64,000 nt of DNA from Algibacter miyuki. GTDB lineage: Bacteria > Bacteroidota > Bacteroidia > Flavobacteriales > Flavobacteriaceae. Positions 53,407 to 63,755 of the stretch are shown here, piece by piece. How positions within the stretch are numbered: the stretch's first letter is position 1; every line of letters starts with the position of its first letter. Both the position numbers and the translations under genes were made by a program. Under the pieces are notes generated by a model. The model saw nothing but the letters and a program-made list of their open reading frames with translations, did no database searches and was not told where the DNA came from. The stretch lies in the NCBI RefSeq assembly GCF_030409805.1, contig NZ_JAUFQP010000010.1:625001-689000 (forward strand), written 5' to 3'.

Positions 53407-54090
53407 ATGTCGAATGCTATTTTAGAATTAAAAAACGCGTCTATTTTTCAAGGAGAAAGCTTAGTCCTTTCCGATGTTAATGTTGAAATTAACAAAGGAG
53501 AATTTGTGTATTTAATAGGAAAAACGGGCACCGGAAAAAGTAGTTTTATGAAAACGCTTTATGGAGATTTACCGTTAACAGAAGGCGAAGGCCATATTGT
53601 AGATTTTAATTTAAAAACCTTAAAGGAAAAAGAAATTCCGTTTCTACGCCGAAAGCTAGGTGTGGTTTTTCAAGATTTTAAATTACTTCCAGACAGAACT
53701 ATAAACGATAACTTAATATTCGTTTTAAAAGCTACTGGATGGAAAGTTAAAGCTGAAATGAATACTCGGGTTGAAGAGGTTTTAAATAAAGTAGACATGA
53801 AAACTAAAGGGTTTAAATATCCGCATGAACTTTCTGGTGGCGAGCAGCAGCGTGTTGCCATTGCGAGGGCTTTACTAAACAACCCAGAACTTATTTTAGC
53901 CGATGAACCTACAGGAAATTTAGATCCGCAAACGAGCATTGAGGTGATGGAAGTATTACAAGACATCAATAAAAACGGCAACACTATTTTAATGGCAACG
54001 CATGATTATGCCCTGCTTTTAAAATATCCAAGCAAAACATTAAAGTGTGATGAAAACGCGGTTTACGAGGTGGTGCAACGAAAAAATTAG
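53407..54090 (+). CDS. ftsE: FtsE-like cell-division ABC transporter ATPase
   Basis: 227 residues. Walker A GKTGTGKSS, the Q-loop VVFQDFKLLPDRT, signature LSGGEQQRVAIARAL and Walker B LILADEPTGNLD place it in the FtsE/LolD class; the DRTINDNL segment after the Q-loop and 227-residue size favour FtsE. FtsE with FtsX regulates peptidoglycan hydrolases during division. No ftsX is adjacent: the next gene is a glycosyltransferase. It is divergent from the TPR gene, with a 257-bp gap between. Confidence 0.88.
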   Translation: MSNAILELKNASIFQGESLVLSDVNVEINKGEFVYLIGKTGTGKSSFMKTLYGDLPLTEGEGHIVDFNLKTLKEKEIPFLRRKLGVVFQDFKLLPDRTINDNLIFVLKATGWKVKAEMNTRVEEVLNKVDMKTKGFKYPHELSGGEQQRVAIARALLNNPELILADEPTGNLDPQTSIEVMEVLQDINKNGNTILMATHDYALLLKYPSKTLKCDENAVYEVVQRKN

Positions 54091-54237
54091 CCTTCACTTT
54101 CATCTTTTAAAATTTAAATTTCTTTGGAAATAATCCCGAAGCTCTATTCTTTTAATAAGCAGAATCAACAACCTTATCGACTATTGAAGGCTTAACATAT
54201 TTTAAAAATGTATTTTTATACTTTCTAATAATCGGCG

Positions 54238-55128
54238 ATGCTTTCTATTTTAATTCCAACTTATAACTATAATATTACCGTTCTGGCACATACGCTTTTC
54301 GAACAGGTTTCGTTATGTGGTATCCCCTTTGAAATTTTAGTGTTTGATGATGGCTCTAATTCTGAATTGAATATTAAAAATGCAGAAATTAACAATCTTC
54401 CAAATACTAAATTCATTGCACAAAAAAAGAATGTTGGTTTAAGCAACAATCGGAATGCTCTGGCGGAAGCAGCCAAATACAACTACTATTTATTTATTGA
54501 TGGCGATTCTTTATTACCAGACAGCCATTTTATTTCACGATATTTAGAATCTATCCACGAAAACGTTGATGTTGTTTATGGCGGAAGAATTCATCCCGAA
54601 ACGGTAGAACCTGAAAGAAAGTTACGCTGGAAATATGGCATTTATCGCGAAGATTTACCCGCTAACGAGCGCCTAAAAAAGACTTACAAATGCGTGCTTT
54701 TCAATAATACCGTTATCAGTAAAACGGTTTTTGAAAAAATTCGATTTGAAAAAACAATTATACAATATGGACATGAAGACACCATTTTCGCCTATCATTT
54801 AAGTCTTATTGAAGCGCATGTAATACATATTGATAACCCGGTGATTCATGGCGATGTCGATTTTAATACTGTGTTTTTCGATAAAACACATAAATCGATA
54901 GAAAACTTAAATTTTATTTACAAGAACAAGTTAATAGCCCCTGATTTTGTTACCTTTTTAATACTTTTCAATAAATTAAAACGGTTTAAATTAAACTATC
55001 CATTAGCCTTAATTCACACACTGTTTTACACTGTTTTCTCTAAAAACTTAAAGTCTGATCAACCGTCCCTTTTTGTTTTTGATATGTTCAGGCTTAGTTA
55101 TTTTTGTTCTTATAACTTAAAAAAATAA
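54238..55128 (+). CDS. Glycosyltransferase family 2
   Basis: 296 residues. The GT-A fold starts LSILIPTYNYN, with the nucleotide-sugar motif FDDGSN, the second acid motif FIDGDSLL (DxD-like), and a late catalytic EDTIF (YGHEDTIFAYHL). It should transfer a sugar from NDP-sugar to a growing polysaccharide. It is convergent with the next minus-strand gene; only 10 bp separate the stops. It is the first gene of the polysaccharide block after ftsE. Confidence 0.9.
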   Translation: MLSILIPTYNYNITVLAHTLFEQVSLCGIPFEILVFDDGSNSELNIKNAEINNLPNTKFIAQKKNVGLSNNRNALAEAAKYNYYLFIDGDSLLPDSHFISRYLESIHENVDVVYGGRIHPETVEPERKLRWKYGIYREDLPANERLKKTYKCVLFNNTVISKTVFEKIRFEKTIIQYGHEDTIFAYHLSLIEAHVIHIDNPVIHGDVDFNTVFFDKTHKSIENLNFIYKNKLIAPDFVTFLILFNKLKRFKLNYPLALIHTLFYTVFSKNLKSDQPSLFVFDMFRLSYFCSYNLKK

Positions 55129-55138
55129 ATTTATTTTT

Positions 55139-56203
55139 TTAAGCTTGAAACAACTTGTGCCAAACGGCCATTATAGCATCAATATCTAATTTAGCCAGAC
55201 TCTTTTTTGCGTTTTCGCCTAAGCGCTTTTGCAAATCTAAACCGCTAATAAGATGCTTTGTTTTTTCAACATACGATTGAATATTATTTGAACCAATTAA
55301 AAAACCATTCACATTATCTTCCACTAACGTTTTAGATCCATAATTCTCAAAAGCAATAATAGGCAACCCGAAGGCTTTGGCTTCTATAAACACTAAAGGA
55401 AAGGATTCCGATTCCGATGTGGCTAACAACATCGATGCTTCAGAATATATTTTATTTAAATCATTAATAGGCTCGCAAAGCATTACACTATTGTTGAGAT
55501 GTAAAGCTTCAACATGGCTTTTTAAATTTATTTTATTGTTTTTTTCGCCATAAATTTTCAGTACCCAATCTGGATTATTTTCTACAACTTTTTTCCAAAT
55601 ATGAAGTAATTTATCATACCGTTTCTCATAAGCATGACGCCCTACAGCAACGGCTATATTTTTTTTATTTAATATGCGTTCTGAAGGTGTTTTAAACCAA
55701 ATCGGGTTCGGTATTACTAAAACATCTTTGCGACTCCAATCTTCCTTTTCAAATTTATTTAAAACAATAAATTCCTGATATTTATGAATACTTTTTTCTG
55801 TAACGAGATTAGCGCATTTTAATAAAAACCTTTCTTTTAATGTACCAGCTGAAATATACTTACTGCAATGCCTTTCGTAAAAAAGAGGTGCTTTTGAGGT
55901 GATTAAATAAGGTAACAATGCTCCTTTAAATCCATTATCACAATTAATTATAAAGTCAGGTTGTATTGTATTTACAAGGTTATTTAATTGTTTTTTATAA
56001 CCCAATTTTCCTTTTGCATCCAAAGGGAAAATATTGATTTTACTATTGAAATTGTAAAAAAACGAAGCGTTGTCATGATTACTATTAATAACCGAAATTT
56101 CATAATGAAACGTTTCAACTAAATAATTTAATTTCACCGAAAGTATCCGTGCAACACCACCAGAGTTTTGTAAATGCGTCGTTATATAGAGTAGTTTTTT
56201 CAA
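55139..56203 (-). CDS. Glycosyltransferase family 4-like
   Basis: 354 residues, GT-B fold. The N-terminal part has YITTHLQNSGGVARIL, the C-terminal GT1-type domain has AVGRHAYEKRYDKLLHIW, then SESESFPLVFIEAKAFGLPIIAFENYGS with the retaining-enzyme E(x7)E motif. It transfers a sugar in lipopolysaccharide or capsule synthesis. It lies 6 bp from the preceding minus-strand gene, so the two GT4 genes form a pair. Confidence 0.93.
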   Translation of the reverse strand: MKKLLYITTHLQNSGGVARILSVKLNYLVETFHYEISVINSNHDNASFFYNFNSKINIFPLDAKGKLGYKKQLNNLVNTIQPDFIINCDNGFKGALLPYLITSKAPLFYERHCSKYISAGTLKERFLLKCANLVTEKSIHKYQEFIVLNKFEKEDWSRKDVLVIPNPIWFKTPSERILNKKNIAVAVGRHAYEKRYDKLLHIWKKVVENNPDWVLKIYGEKNNKINLKSHVEALHLNNSVMLCEPINDLNKIYSEASMLLATSESESFPLVFIEAKAFGLPIIAFENYGSKTLVEDNVNGFLIGSNNIQSYVEKTKHLISGLDLQKRLGENAKKSLAKLDIDAIMAVWHKLFQA

Positions 56204-56209
56204 AAGAAA

Positions 56210-57298
56210 TTAATTGTATTTCATTAAATCTAGCCATTGTTCGCCTACAACATCTAGCGAAAATTTAGAGATACTGGCTTTAGCATTCCTCTTACAATTC
56301 AAATATAATGCATCGTCCGTCAACATCCTGTCCAATCCATTAACGAGTGCCTCCATATTTTGATTGTCAATTAAAAGTCCATTGCTTTCATGCTGAATGA
56401 TCTCTTTTGGCCCTGTCGGACAGTCGAATGCTACAACAGGTGTTCCGCAAGCTAAAGCCTCTAAAACTACCATAGGCAGCCCTTCTGCTTCGCTCGATAA
56501 CACATAAAACTTAGCATGCTTCATGTAAACATATGGATTGGACTTAAACCCTAAAAAATGGACCAAATGACTGATTTTATTATCGTTCACCAAATTCACT
56601 AAAGTTGGCTTTAACGTCCCTTTTCCTAAGATAACCAAAGCTATATTCTGACTTGGTAATTCAGAATCTGCATAAGCTTGAATCAATTTATCAAACTGCT
56701 TAACATTATCGTCAAATTGCCCAACACCAATAATATACTCAAAATCTAAAGGCGCTTTTTCCGTAACAGCCTCGTCAATATAAGTTACATCTACAGGGTT
56801 GTAAATATTTAAAACCTTATTGAATTTATATTTTGCTTCTATTAAACCATGCATCACGTTTGTGATACTAATTATAGCATAACTTTGTTGGTAAATTAAG
56901 TTGGCTAACCATGTTGCATCGGGAAAATACTCGTTTATTTTATAGCTATGTACGGTATAAATGGCTTTAGTACGATATATTATTTTGGAAATTAGAAACT
57001 CTTGAATAAAGTTTATCCGAAACCGGAAATCGATAATAAAATCGAATTGATGCTGCTTTAAATACTTATTAAAATGATAGAATCTATTTATTTTATTGAA
57101 AATACTGTTTTTGTTACTTTTAAGTTTTCCTAAGTTAAATATGGTTCCAGAACAGGAATAGCCCAGTGCGTCATGAAAAATGATGATATGAACGTCTAAT
57201 CCCTTTTTGTGAAAAAACTTGGAAAGATTAGCCATAACTCGATCTCCTCCGCCACCACTCAATCTAAAACCAACTAATGCAATTTTCTTTACTTTCAT
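56210..57298 (-). CDS. Glycosyltransferase family 4-like
   Basis: 362 residues, GT-B fold. The start KIALVGFRLSGGGGDRVMANLSKFF has the glycine-rich loop; the C-terminal domain has IIGVGQFDDNVKQFDKLIQAYA, then SEAEGLPMVVLEALACGTPVVAFDCPTGPKEII, the retaining EAxAxGxP type. It follows immediately upstream of the other GT4 gene in the same transcript, and is divergent from the GT2 gene at 57401. The acceptor is unknown. Confidence 0.94.
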   Translation of the reverse strand: MKVKKIALVGFRLSGGGGDRVMANLSKFFHKKGLDVHIIIFHDALGYSCSGTIFNLGKLKSNKNSIFNKINRFYHFNKYLKQHQFDFIIDFRFRINFIQEFLISKIIYRTKAIYTVHSYKINEYFPDATWLANLIYQQSYAIISITNVMHGLIEAKYKFNKVLNIYNPVDVTYIDEAVTEKAPLDFEYIIGVGQFDDNVKQFDKLIQAYADSELPSQNIALVILGKGTLKPTLVNLVNDNKISHLVHFLGFKSNPYVYMKHAKFYVLSSEAEGLPMVVLEALACGTPVVAFDCPTGPKEIIQHESNGLLIDNQNMEALVNGLDRMLTDDALYLNCKRNAKASISKFSLDVVGEQWLDLMKYN

Positions 57299-57400
57299 TC
57301 ATTAAATCCTCAATAACTCAAAAATAGGTGTTTATTTTTTTAAATCTATTTAATTTACCTTAAATTCCTACTTTCAAAATACTAAAATTCTAAACTGTTC

Positions 57401-58330
57401 ATGATTGAATTATCGGTTCATCTTCTTACCTACAATAGCGGTAAACATATTGAAGAGACATTACTTTCCATTCTTAAACAAAACGTAGATTTTAATTATG
57501 AAATTGTGGTCGGTGATGATTGCTCTACCGATAATACTTTAGAAATAATAAAGCAATACAGCACAAAACATCCTAAACTTTTTAAGATTAAAAAGAACGA
57601 ATCGCAATTAGGTATTTTAAGAAATTTTAAAGCCACTTTAGATCGATGTTCGGGTCATTATATATTTGATATTGCGGGTGACGATTTATTTAAAAGTGAG
57701 TTCGCTTTACAGAAAATGGTAGACATTTTAAAACACGACGACAGCTTAGGCTTTGTAGATAGTGGGTCGGACAAACTTTTCGTTAAAAAGAACACGGTGA
57801 AATCTTTTTATAATCAAGAGACTTTAAAACTTTCAAAAGAAGCGTATTTAGATAAAATTTTACTTGGCCAAGCTGCATCTATTGGCGTTTGTTTTAATAA
57901 AAAACACTTATATAATTTTGTAGATTTCGACTACTATATAAATCAAGGCATTACTATTGAAGACTACCCTATTATTGTTGATTTAGCAATGAACACAAAT
58001 TTTGAAAGGATAAAAGAATCGCTGCATATCTATCGTGTTCATGAAGCATCTTACTCACAAAAAAAGAGTTTTGAAAGTCATTACTGTTTAAAGCAACAAA
58101 TGAGACAATTGTTTGATTTTTATACCGAAAAATATAATTTAAACAAGGGATTGATAGACACTTTTAACAGCCATTATTATAAAGAACTATTATTTTTAAC
58201 AGGCTATTTTGAAGAAAAACAACTTGGCAAGGATACTTATAAAATGATACCCAACAAAAGCATTAAAGATTACATACATTTTTGGGCCAGCCAAAATTCT
58301 TTATTCAGAAAACTTGTTTCTATAATTTAG
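57401..58330 (+). CDS. Glycosyltransferase family 2
   Basis: 309 residues. GT-A motifs: LSVHLLTYNSGKHIEETLLSILKQ at the start, VVGDDCSTDNT, FDIAGDDLF (DxD-like) and IEDYPIIVDLAM. It belongs to the large family of sugar transferases for surface polysaccharides. Its stop overlaps the end of the minus-strand FdtA gene by 4 bp (convergent). There is no shared promoter with its neighbours except a divergent one with the GT4 pair. Confidence 0.92.
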   Translation: MIELSVHLLTYNSGKHIEETLLSILKQNVDFNYEIVVGDDCSTDNTLEIIKQYSTKHPKLFKIKKNESQLGILRNFKATLDRCSGHYIFDIAGDDLFKSEFALQKMVDILKHDDSLGFVDSGSDKLFVKKNTVKSFYNQETLKLSKEAYLDKILLGQAASIGVCFNKKHLYNFVDFDYYINQGITIEDYPIIVDLAMNTNFERIKESLHIYRVHEASYSQKKSFESHYCLKQQMRQLFDFYTEKYNLNKGLIDTFNSHYYKELLFLTGYFEEKQLGKDTYKMIPNKSIKDYIHFWASQNSLFRKLVSII

Positions 58331-58746
58331 CTACGTTCTACCCTATTATAATTTGTGAAATCCTCAAAATCTCTAATATAATCATCTTCATCATAAACCT
58401 CCGAAGCTATAACCAAGCAAACCGAACCCGATGAGAAATTTTCCAATTCTCGCCAAATCCCCGGAGTTATTAAAAGTCCTTTAGAAGGGTTGTTCAGCGA
58501 AAATCTTTTTTGGTCTAAACCGTCCTTTACAATAACATCAAAACTTCCACTTAAAGCAACTATAAATTGGCTTAGCGTTTTATGCGCATGCCCACCTCTG
58601 GTTGAACCACTTGGTACATCAAACAAATAATAAACTCGTTTTATTTCAAACGGAACAACATTATTTTCTATAACCGCAAGATTTCCTCTAGGATCCTCAA
58701 TTTTTGGGATAGCTAGATTTTTCAAATCATGAACACTGCTTTTCAT
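58327..58746 (-). CDS. FdtA/QdtA-type dTDP-4-oxo-6-deoxyglucose 3,4-ketoisomerase
   Basis: 139 residues, single cupin of the WxcM-like family. DPRGNLAVIENN, KRVYYLFDVPSGSTRGGHAHKTLSQFIVALSGSFDV with RGGHAHK, and LITPGIWRELENFS are the hallmarks of FdtA/QdtA. The enzyme moves the keto group from C4 to C3 of dTDP-4-keto-6-deoxyglucose, leading to Fuc3N or Qui3N. It ends the four-gene cassette GNAT - aminotransferase - flippase - FdtA, 8 bp after the flippase gene. Galacto (Fdt) versus gluco (Qdt) product cannot be told by eye. Confidence 0.9.
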   Translation of the reverse strand: MKSSVHDLKNLAIPKIEDPRGNLAVIENNVVPFEIKRVYYLFDVPSGSTRGGHAHKTLSQFIVALSGSFDVIVKDGLDQKRFSLNNPSKGLLITPGIWRELENFSSGSVCLVIASEVYDEDDYIRDFEDFTNYNRVERS

Positions 58747-58754
58747 CTAATTTT

Positions 58755-60032
58755 TTATATTTTCTTTTTAAAAATAGAAGGAATTAACAATAAAACCATC
58801 AATAAGTAAATAATGTACCTTAAAAAATGAGCAAAAACAATACCTTCTACACCCATTAAATTTACAAAATAGACACCAAATATATATAATATTATATAAG
58901 AAATAGCTTCAGTTAAAATATAAAGCTTCCACATTTTTTTTGCAATAAACTGATATGCAATTACAACGGATACTATTTTAACTAAATCGCCAAGCAATTG
59001 CCACTTAAATAAATTTTGCATGGGTAAAAAATCATCTGTAAACAGCATTTGAATAATAAATACTCGGAAGAAATAGATTCCCAAAAACATCATGGCGAAA
59101 ATTGGAACTATAACTTTATATATTTGAAACAGTTCCACTTTAAATCCTTTCAAACTATTAATTTTAGCATATTTCGGAAGTACATATAACGAATAAACAC
59201 CTGTTAAAAAAGACAAATAATAGTTAGACAAACCAGTCATACTTGTCCAATATCCTGCTTCGGCAACAGACAGTTTTTGAATTAAATAATTTCTTAACTG
59301 AAGATCAACAATATTACTTAAAACAACAGCTGCAATAGCCATTATTATATATTGATATAATTTATCCTTAAAAAAGGAATGAAATTTAATTTTAACTTTA
59401 AAAAATAGAAGAATCTCCTTTTTTGCAAAAATAAATAGCGCCACTATGTGAGCTATTGGTGTTAAAGTTATAGCCAATAATGCTCCCGAAAGCCCATAAA
59501 TTAGAACTAAAGAAATAACGACAGCAGTTATTAATGTATATGAAGTAAACGAAATTAACGTTGCTTTTTTATAATTCGATTTCCCATTTACAACAGCAAA
59601 ACATAAATTAAAAAAAGCCATAAATGGCATTGTAAAAGATAAAATAATAAATAAGTAAGCGTACTTTGTAGAGTTAAATAAATACAAACTAAAGTAATCT
59701 GCCGCAAAAAACAATCCGCAAAAAACAGCAACACTTCCAACTAATGCATACGCCGCAGAGGTACTATATAGTTTATTTAAAACTTCAGGCTTATTTTCAA
59801 ATTCTGATTGATACTTTAAAACCCCTTGATCTATACCAGTAGTGGAAACTAAACCAAATAATGCTAGAGCATTTTTTAAATTCCCTAGCAAAGCCATACC
59901 ATTTGGCCCCAAATAAATGGCAATTAACTTTTGAGAAATTAAACCTAAAATAGAGCGCAAAACAACTCCTATGGAATTAACCGAGAAAAGTTTAATTAAA
60001 AATAAATCTTTATTTTCTTTGAAGAATTTCAC
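58755..60032 (-). CDS. Oligosaccharide flippase (Wzx-like), copy 1
   Basis: 425 residues, about 12 membrane helices. [49 protein letters not shown], and [38 protein letters not shown] are typical of the O-antigen translocase/WzxE-type branch of the MOP superfamily. It moves lipid-linked sugar units across the inner membrane. It overlaps the aminotransferase gene by 4 bp, so translation is coupled. A second, diverged flippase lies at 62165-63472. Confidence 0.93.
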   Translation of the reverse strand: MKFFKENKDLFLIKLFSVNSIGVVLRSILGLISQKLIAIYLGPNGMALLGNLKNALALFGLVSTTGIDQGVLKYQSEFENKPEVLNKLYSTSAAYALVGSVAVFCGLFFAADYFSLYLFNSTKYAYLFIILSFTMPFMAFFNLCFAVVNGKSNYKKATLISFTSYTLITAVVISLVLIYGLSGALLAITLTPIAHIVALFIFAKKEILLFFKVKIKFHSFFKDKLYQYIIMAIAAVVLSNIVDLQLRNYLIQKLSVAEAGYWTSMTGLSNYYLSFLTGVYSLYVLPKYAKINSLKGFKVELFQIYKVIVPIFAMMFLGIYFFRVFIIQMLFTDDFLPMQNLFKWQLLGDLVKIVSVVIAYQFIAKKMWKLYILTEAISYIILYIFGVYFVNLMGVEGIVFAHFLRYIIYLLMVLLLIPSIFKKKI

Positions 60033-61129
60033 TTAAATTGATTTATCACAGAAACAATTTTTAACATTTCTGTTTCTTTTATGGAAGCATTTATAGGAAG
60101 GCTTAACACCGTATCACTCAACCTTTCAGAAATGGGTAACGACATTGAAGACAACTCAATATATGCTTTTTGTTTATGTATTGCCAATGGGTAGTGTATC
60201 ATCGTTTCAATACCATTTTTAGATAAATACTCCTGAAGCTCATTCCGTTTTTCACACCTAATTACAAATTGATGAAATACATGCTGTTTTGAATGACCAA
60301 CAGGTAAAACAATTTGGTTAGAAGTTATATTTTCAAGATAAAATTGTGCTATTTCACGTTTTTTATCATTTTCGTTATCAAGGTCTTTCAATTTAATTCT
60401 TAAGAAAGCAGCTTGCAACTCATCTAACCTACTATTAAAACCTTTAAACTCATTTTTATAAGCAGAGGTTCTCCCATAATTACGGAGTTTTTGTATGGTT
60501 TGAGATAATTCCAAATTATTGGTAGTAATAGCTCCTGCATCACCCAGCGCACCTAAATTTTTTGTTGGATAAAAACTAAAAGCGGCAACATCCGACACAT
60601 TTCCAGCTTTTCGTCCATCGGTATGCTCTGCACCATGTGCCTGGGCTGCGTCTTCAATTAATATTAAATTATGTTCGTTTGAAATAGCCTCTAAAGCATC
60701 TACATCGTAGAGCTGGCCATATAAATGCACGCCTAGAATGGCTTTCGTTCTAGGTGTTATCGCTTTTAAAATAGCATTAATATCAATATTAAATGTTTGA
60801 GAGTTTGGTTCTACCAATACTGGAGTTAACCCCGTATTACTAATTGCCAAAACCGTTGCTATATAAGTGTTTGCAGGCACAATAACCTCATCGCCTTTTT
60901 GTAAAATGCGCAATGTTTTATACGCTTCGAATATTAATTGTAGGGCATCGAGTCCCGAACTGACACCAATACCATATTTTACGCCACAATAATTTGAAAA
61001 TTCTTTTTCAAAACCAACCACTTCTGCCCCTAACATGTAGCTACCAGAATTTAAAAAACTTTCAAACTTACTTTTAAACTCATCTTGATAGCGCGCATTA
61101 AGCGCTTTTAAATCTAAAAACTTAATCAT
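60029..61129 (-). CDS. DegT/DnrJ/EryC1-family dTDP-sugar aminotransferase (FdtB/QdtB type)
   Basis: 366 residues, PLP-dependent. [38 protein letters not shown], and [17 protein letters not shown] with the PLP-binding Lys190 are all present, then [16 protein letters not shown]. With the FdtA-type isomerase next to it, it should aminate the 3-keto sugar at C3. It overlaps both neighbours by 4 bp (ATGA-type), showing a tightly coupled operon. The order GNAT - DegT - flippase resembles the wecD-wecE-wzxE part of E. coli's enterobacterial common antigen cluster. Confidence 0.93.
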   Translation of the reverse strand: MIKFLDLKALNARYQDEFKSKFESFLNSGSYMLGAEVVGFEKEFSNYCGVKYGIGVSSGLDALQLIFEAYKTLRILQKGDEVIVPANTYIATVLAISNTGLTPVLVEPNSQTFNIDINAILKAITPRTKAILGVHLYGQLYDVDALEAISNEHNLILIEDAAQAHGAEHTDGRKAGNVSDVAAFSFYPTKNLGALGDAGAITTNNLELSQTIQKLRNYGRTSAYKNEFKGFNSRLDELQAAFLRIKLKDLDNENDKKREIAQFYLENITSNQIVLPVGHSKQHVFHQFVIRCEKRNELQEYLSKNGIETMIHYPLAIHKQKAYIELSSMSLPISERLSDTVLSLPINASIKETEMLKIVSVINQFK

Positions 61130-62112
61130 ATCATGATATTTTTTAAAGCAGAATAATTTTGAACCTCAATGTTATAAAAACGATGTATTACTGCTGAAGC
61201 ACCAAAACTTTGTTTCCAATTTAATAAGCCTTCATTAATGTTTTTACCCTCATTTTCGTTTGAAATTCCAAAATCGAAATAACGTTTATCTTTATAAACA
61301 TCAGTTATTAAAAAATTCACCAGAAAATCTAAGGCGCCTACGTTCTTAACCTTTTCAGTTGAAATATATTGTAAATGCACTACACTTTCTGTTTCAAAAA
61401 CAGTACACCCTGCTAATAGTTCATCGCAATCGTAAACATTATATTGTTTGATATTATTAGGGAATTTAGCGTGTAGCAAGGTTATTTCAGCTAATGCATG
61501 TGTTGGTTTAGTTTGATGCTTTGTTTTTAAATTAGGAATTAAAATCGTATTCCAAAATGTTGAAAAATTAGTTTCCTTTTTCACCACTAAATCATTTTTA
61601 TTCGCTTTTTTTAATTGCCGCTTCCGTAAGGTTGAAAACTTAAAAGGTGCATCTAATTTAATAGCCATGGAAACATCATTTCGATAAGTCTCAGCTTTTA
61701 AACTATGTAGTAAATACGGCAACTCTCCAGAAGGTTTAAGGTGATAAATATCAGGGATTTCTTTTAGGTATAGGTTCTCGATATCATTCTCAAACAAGAA
61801 TTCTAATATAGCATAAAGCGTACCTAATGTAGATTGAAAAGCGGTTGTTTTAGAAAGAACAATTCCCCCATAAGTTAAACCCTGATGTGAAAAAACGCAA
61901 TTTCCCGAAATATTGGCTGGTAAAATAGCCATTAACGTCTCTTTCTTAAAAACCATTAATGAATAATCTTCAAATCGTTCCTTATGGTATTCCATAAAAT
62001 CGCGATGAAAAAGAAATGATCCGTTTTTGGAATTTTCAACAAATCTATTCCAAGCATCATAATAAACATGGGTATATTTTATGACTTTATAAGCAGAAAG
62101 ATTTTCGTCCAT
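61126..62112 (-). CDS. GNAT/FemAB-like acyltransferase
   Basis: 328 residues. The segments [45 protein letters not shown] and the C-terminal [26 protein letters not shown] are typical of the FemAB/GNAT double-domain group in Bacteroidota glycan loci. As it is coupled to the aminotransferase gene (4-bp overlap), it probably N-acylates the 3-amino sugar, replacing the hexapeptide acetyltransferase FdtC of other loci. Substrate and acyl group are inferred from position. Confidence 0.8.
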   Translation of the reverse strand: MDENLSAYKVIKYTHVYYDAWNRFVENSKNGSFLFHRDFMEYHKERFEDYSLMVFKKETLMAILPANISGNCVFSHQGLTYGGIVLSKTTAFQSTLGTLYAILEFLFENDIENLYLKEIPDIYHLKPSGELPYLLHSLKAETYRNDVSMAIKLDAPFKFSTLRKRQLKKANKNDLVVKKETNFSTFWNTILIPNLKTKHQTKPTHALAEITLLHAKFPNNIKQYNVYDCDELLAGCTVFETESVVHLQYISTEKVKNVGALDFLVNFLITDVYKDKRYFDFGISNENEGKNINEGLLNWKQSFGASAVIHRFYNIEVQNYSALKNIMI

Positions 62113-62164
62113 ATTTAATTCACTACAAGTATTAATATATTAAAGATACAAATACTTATTCATT

Positions 62165-63472
62165 TTAAACTTCCAATTTTCGCTTATCGGCACCAAATAA
62201 AGAAAGCGTTAACACCAATACCACAATAGAGAAATAAATGGTATAACTTACAAAATGAGCCATTACAGCGCCATTTACATCTTGATACAAATCAATATAA
62301 TAAATACTGAACATGTACAAAGCAATAACAAGTCCGATTTCGGTTAAAAGGTAATGCCAAAACATTTTTTTAACTAAAAACTGAGACACCATAATTAAAG
62401 AAAGTGCTCGCATAAAATCGCCTAATAATTGCCAGAAAAATAAACTTTCAACCGGACTAAATTCGTCAGAAAAAATAAGGCTAACAATTATAGATTTTGA
62501 GAAATAAACACCCGATGCCGCTACAATAAAAACAGGAATTAATATTTTATAACAACACAAAACCGCTTTCCAAAAGACTCTAACATTATCAATTTTAGAT
62601 AATCGAGGTAACACATAATAGCCCATTAACGCAGTGCCAAACATAAAATAGTACCTTGAAATTCTATTCATGGCTTCCCAAAACCCAGCTTCTTTATAGC
62701 CTAAATTATCTATAATATACGACCGTATACTTAAGGCTACTAGTGGTAAAATAACTGCTGAAAACAACGACATTACCGAAAACGGCGCTATCTTTTTAAG
62801 AAAATCAAATTTAATATTGTTCACTTTAACCAAACCAGATAAACTGCGTCTGTTTATAATACCTACTAGGGTAATTAAAAAAATGAGCGACTCTGAAATA
62901 ACGACAGATATTAATGCGCCTTCAATACCTGTTTGATAAATTAAAATAAGTGCTATAAGCCCTGATAATATTTGACCTATACTATTTATTAAAAGCAATG
63001 TATTATACTTGGAAAACCCTTTCAATATGGCAAACGAGAACATGTTTATGGCATAAAACGGTAATGCTATGGCAAAAACTTCAATAACATAAGTGTAGTT
63101 ATTATAAATTGGAAAAATAAGATTATTTAAAGTCTCTGCATTTAAATAGCATAGAACTGAAATTAGTACGCAGGACAGATAACCGATATAAAAGGCCGTG
63201 GAAAGCAATTTACTAAGCTTACATAAATCGTCCCTAAACTCACCTATATATTTAACAAGAGTATTGTACATGCCTAAAACAGACATATGATGCAAGGCAC
63301 TTACAAAATTTTCTAAATTCCCAATTAAAGCAAAACCTACAGGTCCAATAAAGAGTGCTACAGCCTTAGAAATTAAAACCCCTATGGTAACCTTAATTAA
63401 TACAGAAATGCTTTTTACAGAAGCCAGTTTGCTTAAAACGTGATGTTTAATATTATGAATAGATGGCTTCAA
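62165..63472 (-). CDS. Oligosaccharide flippase (Wzx-like), copy 2
   Basis: 435 residues, about 12 membrane helices. It shares with copy 1 the motifs GVLISKAVALFIGPVGFALIGNLENFVSALHHMSVLGM, YKEAGFWEAMNRISRYYFMFGTALMGYYVLPRLSKID and FSPVESLFFWQLLGDFMRALSLI, so it is a paralogue. Copy 1 lies three genes downstream. Two flippases in one locus suggest two different lipid-linked units, or one redundant. It is separated from the GNAT gene by 52 bp. A TATCTTTG-type element at 63561 may start this transcript. Confidence 0.92.
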   Translation of the reverse strand: MKPSIHNIKHHVLSKLASVKSISVLIKVTIGVLISKAVALFIGPVGFALIGNLENFVSALHHMSVLGMYNTLVKYIGEFRDDLCKLSKLLSTAFYIGYLSCVLISVLCYLNAETLNNLIFPIYNNYTYVIEVFAIALPFYAINMFSFAILKGFSKYNTLLLINSIGQILSGLIALILIYQTGIEGALISVVISESLIFLITLVGIINRRSLSGLVKVNNIKFDFLKKIAPFSVMSLFSAVILPLVALSIRSYIIDNLGYKEAGFWEAMNRISRYYFMFGTALMGYYVLPRLSKIDNVRVFWKAVLCCYKILIPVFIVAASGVYFSKSIIVSLIFSDEFSPVESLFFWQLLGDFMRALSLIMVSQFLVKKMFWHYLLTEIGLVIALYMFSIYYIDLYQDVNGAVMAHFVSYTIYFSIVVLVLTLSLFGADKRKLEV

Positions 63473-63560
63473 AGAAGAATAAGTTTCTAGTGTTTATTTG
63501 TTTAATCAAAAGCAGCCATAAATATATAAAACTGAATTTAGTTGAAAAAACTTAATCTAT

Positions 63561-63568
63561 CAAAGATA
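63561..63568 (-). promoter_or_regulatory. Putative -7 element of the flippase/amino-sugar operon
   Basis: TATCTTTG on the minus strand fits TAnnTTTG, 89 bp upstream of the flippase start. No matching -33 TTG was seen. Confidence 0.35.
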
Positions 63569-63694
63569 CAAAACCGTTTCACTTTTGTTGCTTTTATATG
63601 ATGTGATCTAAAATTAATTTCACCTATTCATAATCAACCAATTAAACAAAACACAACGGATAAAAGCTGCTTTCAAAATTTAACTTTTAGGCAT

Positions 63695-63733
63695 AAAAAA
63701 AGAGAAGCCTATACCTATAGACTTCTCTTTTTT
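63695..63733 (-). terminator. Terminator of typA
   Basis: AAAAAAGAGAAG pairs with CTTCTCTTTTTT around a short loop. On the minus strand it ends in a T-run, 23 bp after the typA stop. Confidence 0.9.
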
Positions 63734-63755
63734 ATTTGATTAATTAGCGTGCTAA

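Noticed and set aside
53407..63472. Horizontally acquired defence island
   Set aside because: Every gene here is recognisable as glycan synthesis or cell division; no nuclease, toxin, helicase-nuclease or defence signature was seen.
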